Below, in pieces: positions 11,331 to 25,209 of a stretch of DNA of 64,000 nt. The DNA lies in assembly GCA_964017195.1 (NCBI GenBank), contig CAXHKT010000187.1, positions 1 through 64,000 on the forward strand, given 5' to 3'. Each line of letters begins with the position of its first letter. Position 1 is the first letter of the stretch. The position numbers and the translations under genes were made by a program. Under the pieces are notes generated by a model, which saw only the letters and a list, made by a program, of their open reading frames with translations, searched no databases and was not told the DNA's origin. The DNA comes from Siderastrea radians. Taxonomy: Eukaryota > Cnidaria > Anthozoa > Scleractinia > Rhizangiidae.

Positions 11331-12758
11331 TTACTGGGCCATTGCGCAGCCTTGCGCAGACAGATTGCGCAGATAAGAACACCTTTTTGAGCCTCTGGGA
11401 ATGCCCCAAAATGGGGTTTTTTCCCTAAGTATCGCACATATCGCTATCGCGCTTTCTTTGTTCTTTTGCACGGAAGGAATTTTTTTGGGATGGTCCCAAA
11501 GGGATTGAATGCATTCTGGAGCTTTGTGCATGCAGCCGCGAGCGCCAGTTAGCTTTTTGAGCTTTTTGGGGCCTGAGGGAAGGCCCCAAAATGGGGGTTT
11601 TTTCCACCTTATCGACAAAATCGCAGACTTTCTACACAATAAACTGTTTTTTCTGATAGCCCCGAGGGATTTGCATTATTATTGGGCCAGTGCGCAGCCT
11701 TGCGCAGACAGATTGCGCAGATAAGAACACCTTTTTGAGCCTCTGGGAATGCCCCAAAATGGGTTTTTTTCCCTAAGGATCGCACATATCGCACTTTCTT
11801 TGTACTTTTGCACAAAAGGAATTTTTTTCGGATGGTCCCAAAGGGATTGAATGCATTTGGGAGCTTTGTGCATGCAGCCGAGAGCGCCAGTTAGCTTTTG
11901 AGCTTTTTGGGGCCTGAGGGAAGGCCCCAAAATGGGGGTTTTTTCCACCTTATCGACAAAATCGCAGACTTTCTACACAATAAACTGTTTTTTCTGATAG
12001 CCCCGAGGGATTTGCATTATTATTGGGCCAGTGCGCAGCCTTGCGCAGACAGATTGCGCAGATAAGAACACCTTTTTGAGCCTCTGGGAATGCCCCAAAA
12101 TGGGGTTTTTTCCCTAAGGATCGCACATATCGCGCTTTCTTTGTTCTTTTGCACGAAAGGAATTTTTTTCGGATGGTCCCAAAGGGATTGAATGCATTCT
12201 GGAGCTTTGTGCATGCAGCCGAGAGCGCCAGTTACCTTTTTGAGCGTTTTGGAGCCTGAGGGAAGGCCCCAAAATGGGGGTTTTTTCCACCTCATCGACA
12301 AAATCGCAGACTTTCTACACAATAAACTGTTTTTTCTGATAGCCCCGAGGGATTTGCATTATTATTGGGCCAGTGTGCAGCCTTGAGCAGAAAGATTGCG
12401 CAGATAAGAACACCTTTTTGAGCCTCTGGGAATGCCCCAAAATGGGGTTTTTTCCCTAAGGATCGCACATATCGCGCTTTCTTTGTACTTTTGCACAAAA
12501 GGAATTTTTTTCGGATGGTCCCAAAGGGATTGAATGCATTTTAGAGCTTTGTGCATGCAGCCGAGAGCGCCAGTTAGCTTTTTGAGCTTTTTGAGGCCTG
12601 AGGGAAGGCCCCAAAATGTGGGTTTTTTCCACCTTATCGACAAAATCGCAGACTTTCTACACAATAAACTGTTTTTTCTGATAGCCCCGAGGGATTTGCA
12701 TTATTATTGGGCCAGTGCGCAGCCTTGCGCAGACAGATTGCGCAGATAAGAACACCTT
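11331..12758. repeat. Block paralogous to both flanks of the LINE insertion (empty site)
   Basis: This stretch matches 38721-39521 on its left and 42074-42700 on its right. Marks include a 348-bp monomer, the shortened TTAGCTTTTGAGC at about 11892, GTTACCTTTTTGAGCGTTTT near 12230, and CTTGAGCAGAAAG near 12382. The offset to the window's later copy is 27391 bp left of the breakpoint and 29942 bp right of it. The uninterrupted sequence at 12121-12140 therefore represents the site before the LINE inserted. Confidence 0.85.
11445..11450. other. 6-bp insertion marking the 348-bp monomer class
   Basis: CATATCGCGC becomes CATATCGCTATCGCGC, a local TATCGC-type duplication. The same insertion is seen near 17607, 18297, 37117 and 38833. 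In all five monomers the downstream CCGAGAGCGCC is also altered to CCGCGAGCGCC or a close variant (11537, 17701, 18389, 37211, 38927), so these copies descend from a single 348-bp founder. Confidence 0.8.
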
Positions 12759-14870
12759 TTTTAGCCTCTGGGAATGCCTCAAAATGGGGTTTTTTCCCTA
12801 AGGATCGCACATATCGCGCTTTCTTTGTACTTTTGCACAAAAGCAATTTTTTTCGGATGGTCCCAAAGGGATTGAATGCATTTAGGAGCTTTGTGCATGC
12901 AGCCGAGAGCTCCAGTTAGCTTTTTGAGCTTTTTGGGGCCTGAGGGAAGGCCCCAAAATGGGGTTTTTTTCCACCTTATCGACAAAATCGCAGACTTTCT
13001 ACACAATAAACTGTTTTTTCTGATAGCCCCGAGGGATTTGCATTATTATTGGGCCAGTGCGCAGCCTTGCGCAGACAGATTGCGCAGATAAGAACACCTT
13101 TTTGAGCCTCTGGGAATGCCCCAAAATGGGGTTTTTTCCCTAAGGATCGCACACATCGCGCTTTCTTTGTACTTTTCCACAAAAGGAATTTTTTTCGGAT
13201 GGTCCCAAAGGGATTGAATGCATTTGGGAGCTTTGTGCATGCAGCCGAGAGCGCCAGTTAGCTTTTTGAGCTTTTTGGGGCCTGAGGGAAGGCCCCAAAA
13301 TGGGGTTTTTTCCCCCTTATCGAAAAAAATCGCAGACTTTCTACACAATAAACTGTTTTTTCTGATAGCCTCGAGGGATTTGCATTATTATTGGGCCAGT
13401 GCGCAGCCTTGCGCAGAGAGATTGCGCAGATAAGAACACCTTTTTGAGCCCCTGGGAATGCCCCAAAATGGGGTTTTTTCCCTAAGGATCGCACATATCG
13501 CGCTTTCTTTGTACTTTTGCACAAAAGGAATTTTTTTCGGATGGTCCCAAAGGGATTGAATGCATTTGGGAGCTTTGTGCATGCAGCCGAGAGCGCCAGT
13601 TAGCTTTTTGAGCTTTTTGGGGCCTGAGGGAAGGCCCCAAAATGGGGGTTTTTTCCACCTTATCGACAAAATTGCAGACTTTCTACACAATAAACTGTTT
13701 TTTCTGATAGCCCCGAGGGATTTGCATTATTATTGGGCCAGTGCGCAGCCTTGCGCAGACAGATTGCGCAGATAAGAACACCTTTTTGAGCCTCTCGGAA
13801 TGCCCCAAAATGGGGTTTTTTCCCTAAGGATCGCACATATCGCGCTTTCTTTGTTCTTTTGCACGAAAGGAATTTTTTTCGCATGGTCCCAAAGGGATTG
13901 AATGCATTCTGGAGCTTTGTGCATGCAGCCGAGAGCGCCAGTTAGCTTTTTGAGCTTTTTGGGGCCTGAGGGAAGGCCCCAAAATGGGGGTTTTTTCCAC
14001 CTTATCGACAAAATCGCAGACTTTCTACACAAGAAACTGTTTTTTCTGATAGCCCCGAGGCATTTGCATTATTATTGGGCCAGTGCGCAGCCTTGCGCAG
14101 ACAGATTGCGCAGATAAGAACACCTTTTTTAGCCTCTGGGAATGCCTCAAAATGGGGTTTTTTCCTTAAGGATCGCACATATCGCGCTTTCTTTGTACTT
14201 TTGCACAAAAGCAATTTTTTTCGGATGGTCCCAAAGGGATTGAATGCATTTAGGAGCTTTGTGCATGCAGCCGAGAGCTCCAGTTAGCTTTTTGAGCTTT
14301 TTGGGGCCTGAGGGAAGGCCCCAAAATGGGGTTTTTTTCCACCTTATCGACAAAATCGCAGACTTTCTACACAATAAACTGTTTTTTCTGATAGCCCCGA
14401 GGGATTTGCATTATTATTGGGCCAGTGCGCAGCCTTGCGCAGACAGATTGCGCAGATAAGAACACCTTTTTGAGCCTCTGGGAATGCCCCAAAATGGGGT
14501 TTTTTCCCTAAGGATCGCACATATCGCGCTTTCTTTGTATTTTTCCACAAAAGGAATTTTTTTCGGATGGTCCCAAAGGGATTGAATGCATTTGGGAGCT
14601 TTGTGCATGCAGCCGAGAGCGCCAGTTAGCTTTTTGAGCTTTTTGGGGCCTGAGGGAAGGCCCCAAAATGGGGGTTTTTCCCCCTTATCGAAAAAAATCG
14701 CAGACTTTCTACACAATAAACTGTTTTTTCTGATAGCCTCGGGGGATTTGCATTATTATTGGGCCAGTGCGCAGCCTTGCCCAGACAGATTGCGCAGATA
14801 AGAACACCTTTTTGAGCCTCTGGGCATGCCCCAAAATGGGGTTTTTCCCCTAAGGATCGCACATATCGCG
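12700..14870. repeat. Four-monomer duplication (period 1368 bp)
   Basis: Variant marks at about 12700-13500 recur 1368 bp later at about 14068-14868: CACCTTTTTTAGCC, AAAAGCAATTT, GAGAGCTCCAG, TTTTCCACAAAAGG (13176 and 14544), the CCCCCTTATCGAAAAAAATCG segment (near 13313 and 14681) and GATAGCCTCG. The intervening monomers differ, so only part of the four-monomer unit is still recognisable. Confidence 0.75.
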
Positions 14871-16760
14871 CTTTCTTTGTACTTTTGCACAAAAGGAATT
14901 TTTTTGGGATGGTCCCAAAGGGATTGAATGCATTTGGGAGCTTTGTGCATGCAGCCAAGAGCGCCAGTTAGCTTTTTGAGCTTTTTGGGGCCTGAGGGAA
15001 GGCCCCAAAATGGGTTTTTTTTCAACCTTATCGACAAAATCGCAGACTTTCTACACAATAAACTGTTTTTTCTGATAGCCCCGAGGGATTTGCATTATTA
15101 TTGGGCCAGTGCGCAGCCTTGCGCAGACAGATTGCGCAGATAAGAACACCTTTTTGAGCCTATGGGAATGCCCCAAAATGGGGTTTTTTCCCTAAGGATC
15201 GCACATATCGCGCTTTCTTTGTACTTTTGCACAAAAGGAATTTTTTTCGGATGGTCCCAAAGGGATTGAATGCATTTGGGAGCTTTGTGCATGCAGCCGA
15301 GAGCGCCAGTTAGCTTTTTGAGCTTTTTGGGGCCTGAGGAAAGGCGCCAAAATGGGGGTTTTTTCCACCTTATCGACAAAATCGCAGACTTTCTACACAA
15401 TAAACTGTTTTTTCTGATAGCCCCGAGGGATTTGCATTATTACTGGGCCAGTGCGCAGCCTTGCGCAGACAGATTGCGCAGATAAGAACACCTTTTTGAG
15501 CCTCTGGGAATGCCCCAAAATGGGGTTTTTTCCCTAAGGATCGCACATATCGCGCTTTCTTTGTACTTTTGCACAAAAGGAATTTTTTTCGGATGGTCCC
15601 AAAGGGATTGAATGCATTTGGGAGCTTTGTGCATGCAGCCGAGAGCGCCAGTTAGCTTTTTGAGCTTTTTGGGGCCTGAGGGAAGGCCCCAAAATGGGGT
15701 TTTTTTCCACCTTATCGACAAAATCGCAGACTTTCTACACAATAAACTGTTTTTTCTGATAGCCCCGAGGGATTTGCATTATTATTGGGCCAGTGCGCAG
15801 CCTTGCGCAGACAGATTGCGCAGATAAGAACACCTTTTTGAGCCTCTGGGAATGCCCCAAAATGGGGTTTTTTCCCTAAGGATCGCACATATCGCGCTTT
15901 CTTTGTACTTTTGCACAAAAGGAATTTTTTTCGGATGGTCCCAAAGGGATTGAATGCATTTGGGAGCTTTGTGCATGCAGCCGAGAGCGCCAGTTAGCTT
16001 TTTGAGCTTTTTGGGGCCTGAGGAAAGGCCCCAAAATGGGGGTTTTTTCCACCTTATCGACAAAATCGCAGACTTTCTACACAATAAACTGTTTTTTCTG
16101 ATAGCCCCGACTGATTTGCATTATTACTGGGCCATTGCGCAGCCTTGCGCAGACAGATTGCGCAGATAAGAACACCTTTTTGAGCCTCTGGGAATGCCCC
16201 AAAATGGGGTTTTTTCCCTAAGGATCGCACATATCGCGCTTTCTTTGTACTTTTGCACAAAAGGAATTTTTTTCGGATGGTCCCAAAGGGATTGAATGCA
16301 TTTGGGAGCTTTGTGCATGCAGCCGAGAGCGCCAGTTAGCTTTTTGAGCTTTTTGGGGCCTGAGGGAAGGCCCCAAAATGGGGTTTTTTTCCACCTTATC
16401 GACAAAATCGCAGACTTTCTACACAATAAACTGTTTTTTCTGATAGCCCCGAGGGATTTGCATTATTATTGGGCCAGTGCGCAGCCTTGCGCAGACAGAT
16501 TGCGCAGATAAGAACACCTTTTTGAGCCTCTGGGAATGCCCCAAAATGGGGTTTTTTCCCTAAGGATCGCACATATCGCGCTTTCTTTGTACTTTTGCAC
16601 AAAAGGAATTTTTTTCGGATGGTCCCAAAGGGATTGAATGTATTTAGGAGCTTTGTGCATGCAGCCGAGAGCGCCAGTTAGCTTTTTGAGCTTTTTGGGG
16701 CCTGAGGGAAGGCCCCAAAATGGGGGTTTTTTCCACCTTATCGACAAAATCGCAGACTTT

Positions 16761-17446
16761 CTACACAATAAACTGTTTTTTCTGATAGCCCCGAGGGATT
16801 TGCATTATTATTGGGCCAGTGCGCAGCCTTGCGCAGACAGATTGCGCAGATAAGAACACCTTTTTGAGCCTCTGGGAATGCCCCAAAATGGGGTTTTTTT
16901 CCCTAAGGATCGCACATATCGCGCTTTCTTTGAACTTTTGCACAAAAGGAATTTTTTTCGGATGGTCCCAAAGGGATTAAATGCATTTAGGAGCTTTGTG
17001 CATGCAGCCGAGAGCGCCAGTTAGCTTTTTGAGCTTTTTGGGGCCTGAGGGAAGGCCCCAAAATGGGGGTTTTTACCACCTTATCGACAAAATCGCAGAC
17101 TTTCTACACAATAAACTGTTTTTTCTGATAGCCCCGAGGGATTTGCATTATTATTGGGCCAGTGCGCAGCCTTGCGCAGACAGATTGCGCAGATAAGAAC
17201 ACCTTTTTGAGCCTCTGGGAATGCCCCAAAATGGGGTTTTTTTCCCTAAGGATCGCACATATCGCGCTTTCTTTGAACTTTTGCACAAAAGGAATTTTTT
17301 TCGGATGGTCCCAAAGGGATTAAATGCATTTAGGAGCTTTGTGCATGCAGCCGAGAGCGCCAGTTAGCTTTTTGAGCTTTTTGGGGCCTGAGGGAAGGCC
17401 CCAAAATGGGGGTTTTTACCACCTTATCGACAAAATCGCAGACTTT
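16761..17446. repeat. Tandem duplication of one monomer (2 x 343 bp)
   Basis: Units 16761-17103 and 17104-17446 share private changes seen together nowhere else I read: CTTTGAACTTTTGCAC (16928 and 17271), GGGATTAAATGC, and a T-run broken as GGTTTTTACCACC. I saw no difference between them, so this is a very recent single-monomer duplication. Confidence 0.8.
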
Positions 17447-20421
17447 CTACACAATAAACTGTTTTTTCTGATAGCCCCGAGGGATTTGCATTATTATTGG
17501 GCCAGTGCGCAGCCTTGCGCAGACAGATTGCGCAGATAAGAACACCTTTTTGAGCCTCTGGGAATGCCCCAAAATGGGGTTTTTTTCCCTAAGGATCGCA
17601 CATATCGCTATCGCGCTTTCTTTGTTCTTTTGCACGAAAAGAATTTTTTTCGGATGGTCCAAAAGGGATTGAATGCATTCTGGAGCTTTGTGCATGCAGC
17701 CGCGAGCGCCAGTTAGCTTTTTGAGCTTTTTGGGGCCTGAGGGAAGGCCCCAAAATGGGGGTTTTTTCCACCTTATCGACAAAATCGCAGACTTTCTACA
17801 CAATAAACTGTTTTTTCTGATAGCCCCGAGGGATTTGCATTATTATTGGGCCAGTGCGCAGCCTTGCGCAGACAGATTGCGCAGATAAGAACACCTTTTT
17901 GAGCCTCTGGGAATGCCCCAAAATGGGGTTTTTTCCCTAAGGATCGCACATATCGCGCTTTCTTTGTACTTTTGCACAAAAGGAATTTTTTTCGGATGGT
18001 CCCAAAGGGATTGAATGTATTTAGGAGCTTTGTGCATGCAGCCGAGAGCGCCAGTTAGCTTTTTGAGCTTTTTGGGGCCTGAGGGAAGGCCCCAAAATGG
18101 GGGTTTTTTCCACCTTATCGACAAAATCGCAGACTTTCTACACAATAAACTGTTTTTTCTGATAGCCCCGAGGGATTTGCATTATTATTGGGCCAGTGCG
18201 CAGCCCTGCGCAGACAGATTGCGCAGATAAGAACACCTTTTTGAGCCTTTGGGAATGCCCCAAAATGGGGTTTTTTCCCTAAGGATCGCACATATCGCTA
18301 TCGCGCTTTCTTTGTTCTTTTGCACGAAAGGAATTTTTTTCGGATGGTCCCAAAGGGATTGAATGCATTCTGGAGCTTTGTGCATGTAGCTGCGAGCGCC
18401 AGTTAGCTTTTTGAGCTTTTTGGGGCCTGAGGGAAGGCCCCAAAATGGGGGTTTTTTCCACCTTATCGACAAAATCGCAGACTTTCTACACAATAAACTG
18501 TTTTTTCTGATAGCCCTGAGGGATTTGCATTATTATTGGGCCAGTGCACAGCCTTGCGTAGACAGATTGCGCAGATAAGAACACCTTTTTGAGCCTCTGG
18601 GAATGCCTCAAAATGGGTTTTTTTCCCTAAGGATCGCACATATCGCACTTTCTTTGTACTTTTGCACAAAAGGAATTTTTTTCGGATGGTCCCAAAGGGA
18701 TTGAATGCATTTGGGAGCTTTGTGCATGAAGCCGAGAGCGCCAGTTAGCTTTTGAGCTTTTTGGGGCCTGAGGGAAGGCCCCAAAATGGGGTTTTTTTCC
18801 ACCTTATCGACAAAATCGCAGACTTTCTACACAATAAACTGTTTTTTCTGATAGCCCCGAGGGATTTGCATTATTATTGGGCCAGTGCGCAGCCTTGCGC
18901 AGACAGATTGCGCAGATAAGAACACCTTTTTGAGCCTCTGGGAATGCCCCAAAATGGGGTTTTTTCCCTAAGGATCGCACATATCGCGCTTTCTTTGTTC
19001 TTTTGCACGAAAGGAATTTTTTTCGGATGGTCCCAAAGGGATTGAATGCATTCTGGAGCTTTGTGCATGCAGCCGAGAGCGCCAGTTAGCTTTTTGAGCT
19101 TTTTGGGGCCTGAGGGAAGGCCCCAAAATGGGGGTTTTTTCCACCTCATCGACAAAATCGCAGACTTTCTACACAATAAACTGTTTTTTCTGATAGCCCC
19201 GAGGGATTTGCATTATTATTGGGCCAGTGCGCAGCCTTGCGCAGAAAGATTGCGCAGATAAGAACACCTTTTTGAGCCTCTGGGAATGCCCCAAAATGGG
19301 GTTTTTTCCCTAAGGATCGCACATATCGCGCTTTCTTTGTACTTTTGCACAAAAGGAATTTTCTTCGGATGGTCCCAAAGGGATTGAATGCATTTTAGAG
19401 CTTTGTGCATGCAGCCGAGAGCGCCAGTTACCTTTTTGAGCTTTTTGGGGCCTGAGGGAAGGCCCCAAAATGGGGTTTTTTCCCCCTTATCGAAAAAAAT
19501 CGCAGACTTTCTACACAATAAACTGTTTTTTCTGATAGCCCCGAGGGATTTGCATTATTATTGGGCCAGTGCGCAGCCTTGCGCAGACAGATTGCGCAGA
19601 TAAGAACACCTTTTTGAGCCTCTGGGCATGCCCCAAAATGGGGTTTTTCCCCTAAGGATCGCACATATCGCGCTTTCTTTGTACTTTTGCACAAAAGGAA
19701 TTTTTTTGGGATGGTCCCAAAGGGATTGAATGCATTTGGGAGCTTTGTGCATGCAGCCGAGAGCGCCAGTTAGCTTTTTGAGTTTTTTGGGGCCTGAGGG
19801 AAGGCCCCAAAATGGGTTTTTTTTAAACCTTATCGACAAAATCGCAGACTTTCTACACAATAAACTGTTTTTTCTGATAGCCCCGAGGGATTTGCATTAT
19901 TATTGGGCCAGTGCGCAGCCTTGCGCAGACAGATTGCGCAGATAAGAACACCTTTTTGAGCCTATGGGAATGCCCCAAAATGGGGTTTTTTCCCTAAGGA
20001 TCGCACATATCGCGCTTTCTTTGTACTTTTGCACAAAAGGAATTTTTTTCGGATGGTCCCAAAGGGATTGAATGTATTTGGGAGCTTTGTGCATGCAGCC
20101 GAGAGCGCCAGTTAGCTTTTTGAGCTTTTTGGGGCCTGAGGAAAGGCGCCAAAATGGGGGTTTTTTCCACCTTATCGACAAAATCGCAGACTTTCTACAC
20201 AATAAACTGTTTCTTCCGATAGCCCCGAGGGATTTGCATTATTACTGGGCCAGTGCACAGCCTTGCGCAGACAGATTGCGCAGATAAGAACACCTTTTTG
20301 AGCCTCTGGGAATGCCCCAAAATGGGGTTTTTCCCTAAGGATCGCACATATCGCGCTTTCTTTGTACTTTTGCACAAAAGGAATTTTTTTCGGATGGTCC
20401 CAAAGGGATTGAATGCATTTG

Positions 20422-22815
20422 GGAGCTTTGTGCATGCAGCCGAGAGCGCCAGTTAGCTTTTTGAGCTTTTTGGGGCCTGAGGGAAGGCCCCAAAATGGGG
20501 CTTTTTTCCACCTTATCGACAAAATCGCAGACTTTCTACACAATAAACTGTTTTTTCTGATAGCCCCGAGGGATTTGCATTATTATTGGGCCAGTGCGCA
20601 GCCTTGCGCAGACAGATTGCGCAGATAAGAACACCTTTTTGAGCCTCTGGGAATGCCCCAAAATGGGGTTTTTTCCCTAAGGATCGCACATATCGCGCTT
20701 TCTTTGTACTTTTGCACAAAAGGAATTTTTTTGGGATGGTCCCAAAGGGATTGAATGCATTTGGGAGCTTTGTGCATGCAGCCGAGAGCGCCAGTTAGCT
20801 TTTTGAGCTTTTTGGGGCCTGAGGGAAGGCCCCAAAATGGGTTTTTTTTCAACCTTATCGACAAAATCGCAGACTTTCTACACAATAAACTGTTTTTTCT
20901 GATAGCCCCGAGGGATTTGCATTATTATTGGGCCAGTGCACAGCCTTGCGCAGACAGATTGCGCAGATAAGAACACCTTTTTGAGCCTATGGGAATGCCC
21001 CAAAATGGGGTTTTTTCCCTAAGGATCGCACATATCGCGCTTTCTTTGTACTTTTGCACAAAAGGAATTTTTTTCGGATGGTCCCAAAGGGATTGAATGC
21101 ATTTGGGAGCTTTGTGCATGCAGCCGAGAGCGCCAGTTAGCTTTTTGAGCTTTTTGGGGCCTGAGGAAAGGCGCCAAAATGGGGGTTTTTTCCACCTTAT
21201 CGACAAAATCGCAGACTTTCTACACAATAAACTGTTTTTTCTGATAGCCCCGAGGGATTTGCATTATTACTGGGCCAGTGCGCAGCCTTGCGCAGACAGA
21301 TTGCGCAGATAAGAACACCTTTTTGAGCCTCTGGGAATGCCCCAAAATGGGGTTTTTCCCTAAGGATCGCACATATCGCGCTTTCTTTGTACTTTTGCAC
21401 AAAAGGAATTTTTTTCGGATGGTCCCAAAGGAATTAAATGCATTTAGGAGCTTTGTGCATGCAGCCGAGAGCGCCAGTTAGCTTTTTGAGCTTTTTGGGG
21501 CCTGAGGGAAGGCCCCAAAATGGGGGTTTTTTCCACCTTATCGACAAAATCGCAGACTTTCTACACAATAAACTGTTTTTTCTGATAGCCCCGAAGGATT
21601 TGCATTATTATTGGGCCAGTGCGCAGCCTTGCGCAGACAGATTGCGCAGATAAGAACACCTTTTTGAGCCTCTGGGAATGCCCCAAAATGGGGTTTTTTC
21701 CCTAAGGATCGCACATATCGCGCTTTCTTTGTACTTTTGCACAAAAGGAATTTTTTTGGGATGGTCCCAAAGGGATTGAATGCATTTGGGAGCTTTGTGC
21801 ATGCAGCCGAGAGCGCCAGTTAGCTTTTTGAGCTTTTTGGGGCCTGAGGGAAGGCCCCAAAATGGGGTTTTTTTCCACCTTATCGACAAAATCGCAGGTT
21901 TTTGTACACAATAAACTGTTTTTTCTGATAGCCCCGAGGGATTTGCATTATTATTGGGCCAGTGCGCAGCCTTGCGCAGACAGATTGCGCAGATAAGAAC
22001 ACCATTTTGAGCCTCAGGGAATGCCCCAAAATGGGGTTTTTTCCCTAAGGATCGCACATATCGCGCTTTCTTTGTACTTTTGCACAAAAGGAATTTTTTT
22101 CGGATGGTCCCAAAGGGATTGAATGTATTTAGGAGCTTTGTGCATGCAGCCGAGAGCGCCAGTTAGCTTTTTGAGCTTTTTGGGGCCTGAGCGAAGGCCC
22201 CAAAATGGGGGTTTTTTCCACCTTATCGACAAAATCGCAGACTTTCTACACAATAAACTGTTTTTTCTGATAGCGCCGAGGGATTTGCATTATTATTGGG
22301 CCAGTGCGCAGCCTTGCGCAGACAGATTGCGCAGATAAGAACACCTTTTTGAGCCCCTGGGAATGCCCCAAAATGGGGTTTTTTCCCTAAGGATCGCACA
22401 TATCGCGCTTTCTTTGTACTTTTGCACAAAAGGAATTTTTTTCGGATGGTCTTAAAGGGATTGAATGCATTTGGGAGCTTTGTGCATGCCGCCGAGAGCG
22501 CCAGTTAGCTTTTTGAGCTTTTTGGGGCCTGAGGGAAGGCCCCAAAATGGGGTTTTTTTCCACCTTATCGACAAAATCGCAGACTTTCTACACAATAAAC
22601 TGGTTTTTCTGATAGCCCCGAGGGATTTGCATTATTATTGGGCCAGTGCGCAGCCTTGCGCAGACAGATTGCGCAGATAAGAACACCTTTTTGAGCCTCT
22701 GGGAATGCCCCAAAATGGGGTTTTTTCCCTAAGGATCGCACATATCGCGCTTTCTTTGTACTTTTGCACAAAAGGAATTTTTTTCGGATGGTCCCAAAGG
22801 GATTGAATGCATTTA
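20422..22815. repeat. Seven-monomer higher-order repeat, unit 1 (2394 bp)
   Basis: Seven monomers with an ordered set of private marks: GGGGC-T-run (20500), GGG-T-run-CAACC (20840), GAGGAAAGGCGCC (21170), the shortened T-run before CCCTAAGG (21352) with GGAATTAAATGC, AATCGCAGGTTTTTGTACAC (21890), GCCTGAGCGAAGG (22188), and GGTCTTAAAGGG plus GCATGCCGCCG (22449-22493). The set repeats in the same order 2394 bp downstream. Confidence 0.9.
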
Positions 22816-25209
22816 GGAGCTTTGTGCATGCAGCCGAGAGCGCCAGTTAGCTTTTTGAGCTTTTTGGGGCCTGAGGGAAGGCCCCAAAATGGGGCTTTTT
22901 TCCACCTTATCGACAAAATCGCAGACTTTCTACACAATAAACTGTTTTTTCTGATAGCCCCGAGGGATTTGCATTATTATTGGGCCAGTGCGCAGCCTTG
23001 CGCAGACAGATTGCGCAGATAAGAACACCTTTTTGAGCCTCTGGGAATGCCCCAAAATGGGGTTTTTTCCCTAAGGATCGCACATATCGCGCTTTCTTTG
23101 TACTTTTGCACAAAAGGAATTTTTTTGGGATGGTCCCAAAGGGATTGAATGCATTTGGGAGCTTTGTGCATGCAGCCGAGAGCGCCAGTTAGCTTTTTGA
23201 GCTTTTTGGGGCCTGAGGGAAGGCCCCAAAATGGGTTTTTTTTCAACCTTATCGACAAAATCGCAGACTTTCTACACAATAAACTGTTTTTTCTGATAGC
23301 CCCGAGGGATTTGCATTATTATTGGGCCAGTGCACAGCCTTGCGCAGACAGATTGCGCAGATAAGAACACCTTTTTGAGCCTATGGGAATGCCCCAAAAT
23401 GGGGTTTTTTCCCTAAGGATCGCACATATCGCGCTTTCTTTGTACTTTTGCACAAAAGGAATTTTTTTCGGATGGTCCCAAAGGGATTGAATGCATTTGG
23501 GAGCTTTGTGCATGCAGCCGAGAGCGCCAGTTAGCTTTTTGAGCTTTTTGGGGCCTGAGGAAAGGCGCCAAAATGGGGGTTTTTTCCACCTTATCGACAA
23601 AATCGCAGACTTTCTACACAATAAACTGTTTTTTCTGATAGCCCCGAGGGATTTGCATTATTACTGGGCCAGTGCGCAGCCTTGCGCAGACAGATTGCGC
23701 AGATAAGAACACCTTTTTGAGCCTCTGGGAATGCCCCAAAATGGGGTTTTTCCCTAAGGATCGCACATATCGCGCTTTCTTTGTACTTTTGCACAAAAGG
23801 AATTTTTTTCGGATGGTCCCAAAGGAATTAAATGCATTTAGGAGCTTTGTGCATGCAGCCGAGAGCGCCAGTTAGCTTTTTGAGCTTTTTGGGGCCTGAG
23901 GGAAGGCCCCAAAATGGGGGTTTTTTCCACCTTATCGACAAAATCGCAGACTTTCTACACAATAAACTGTTTTTTCTGATAGCCCCGAAGGATTTGCATT
24001 ATTATTGGGCCAGTGCGCAGCCTTGCGCAGACAGATTGCGCAGATAAGAACACCTTTTTGAGCCTCTGGGAATGCCCCAAAATGGGGTTTTTTCCCTAAG
24101 GATCGCACATATCGCGCTTTCTTTGTACTTTTGCACAAAAGGAATTTTTTTGGGATGGTCCCAAAGGGATTGAATGCATTTGGGAGCTTTGTGCATGCAG
24201 CCGAGAGCGCCAGTTAGCTTTTTGAGCTTTTTGGGGCCTGAGGGAAGGCCCCAAAATGGGGTTTTTTTCCACCTTATCGACAAAATCGCAGGTTTTTGTA
24301 CACAATAAACTGTTTTTTCTGATAGCCCCGAGGGATTTGCATTATTATTGGGCCAGTGCGCAGCCTTGCGCAGACAGATTGCGCAGATAAGAACACCATT
24401 TTGAGCCTCAGGGAATGCCCCAAAATGGGGTTTTTTCCCTAAGGATCGCACATATCGCGCTTTCTTTGTACTTTTGCACAAAAGGAATTTTTTTCGGATG
24501 GTCCCAAAGGGATTGAATGTATTTAGGAGCTTTGTGCATGCAGCCGAGAGCGCCAGTTAGCTTTTTGAGCTTTTTGGGGCCTGAGCGAAGGCCCCAAAAT
24601 GGGGGTTTTTTCCACCTTATCGACAAAATCGCAGACTTTCTACACAATAAACTGTTTTTTCTGATAGCGCCGAGGGATTTGCATTATTATTGGGCCAGTG
24701 CGCAGCCTTGCGCAGACAGATTGCGCAGATAAGAACACCTTTTTGAGCCCCTGGGAATGCCCCAAAATGGGGTTTTTTCCCTAAGGATCGCACATATCGC
24801 GCTTTCTTTGTACTTTTGCACAAAAGGAATTTTTTTCGGATGGTCTTAAAGGGATTGAATGCATTTGGGAGCTTTGTGCATGCCGCCGAGACCGCCAGTT
24901 AGCTTTTTGAGCTTTTTGGGGCCTGAGGGAAGGCCCCAAAATGGGGTTTTTTTCCACCTTATCGACAAAATCGCAGACTTTCTACACAATAAACTGGTTT
25001 TTCTGATAGCCCCGAGGGATTTGCATTATTATTGGGCCAGTGCGCAGCCTTGCGCAGACAGATTGCGCAGATAAGAACACCTTTTTGAGCCTCTGGGAAT
25101 GCCCCAAAATGGGGTTTTTTCCCTAAGGATCGCACATATCGCGCTTTCTTTGTACTTTTGCACAAAAGGAATTTTTTTCGGATGGTCCCAAAGGGATTGA
25201 ATGCATTTA
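22816..25209. repeat. Seven-monomer higher-order repeat, unit 2 (2394 bp)
   Basis: Carries every mark of unit 1 at an offset of exactly 2394 bp. The only difference I noticed is GAGACCGCC at about 24888 against GAGAGCGCC in unit 1. Such identity over 2.4 kb means a recent duplication, or a duplicate kept alike by conversion. Confidence 0.9.
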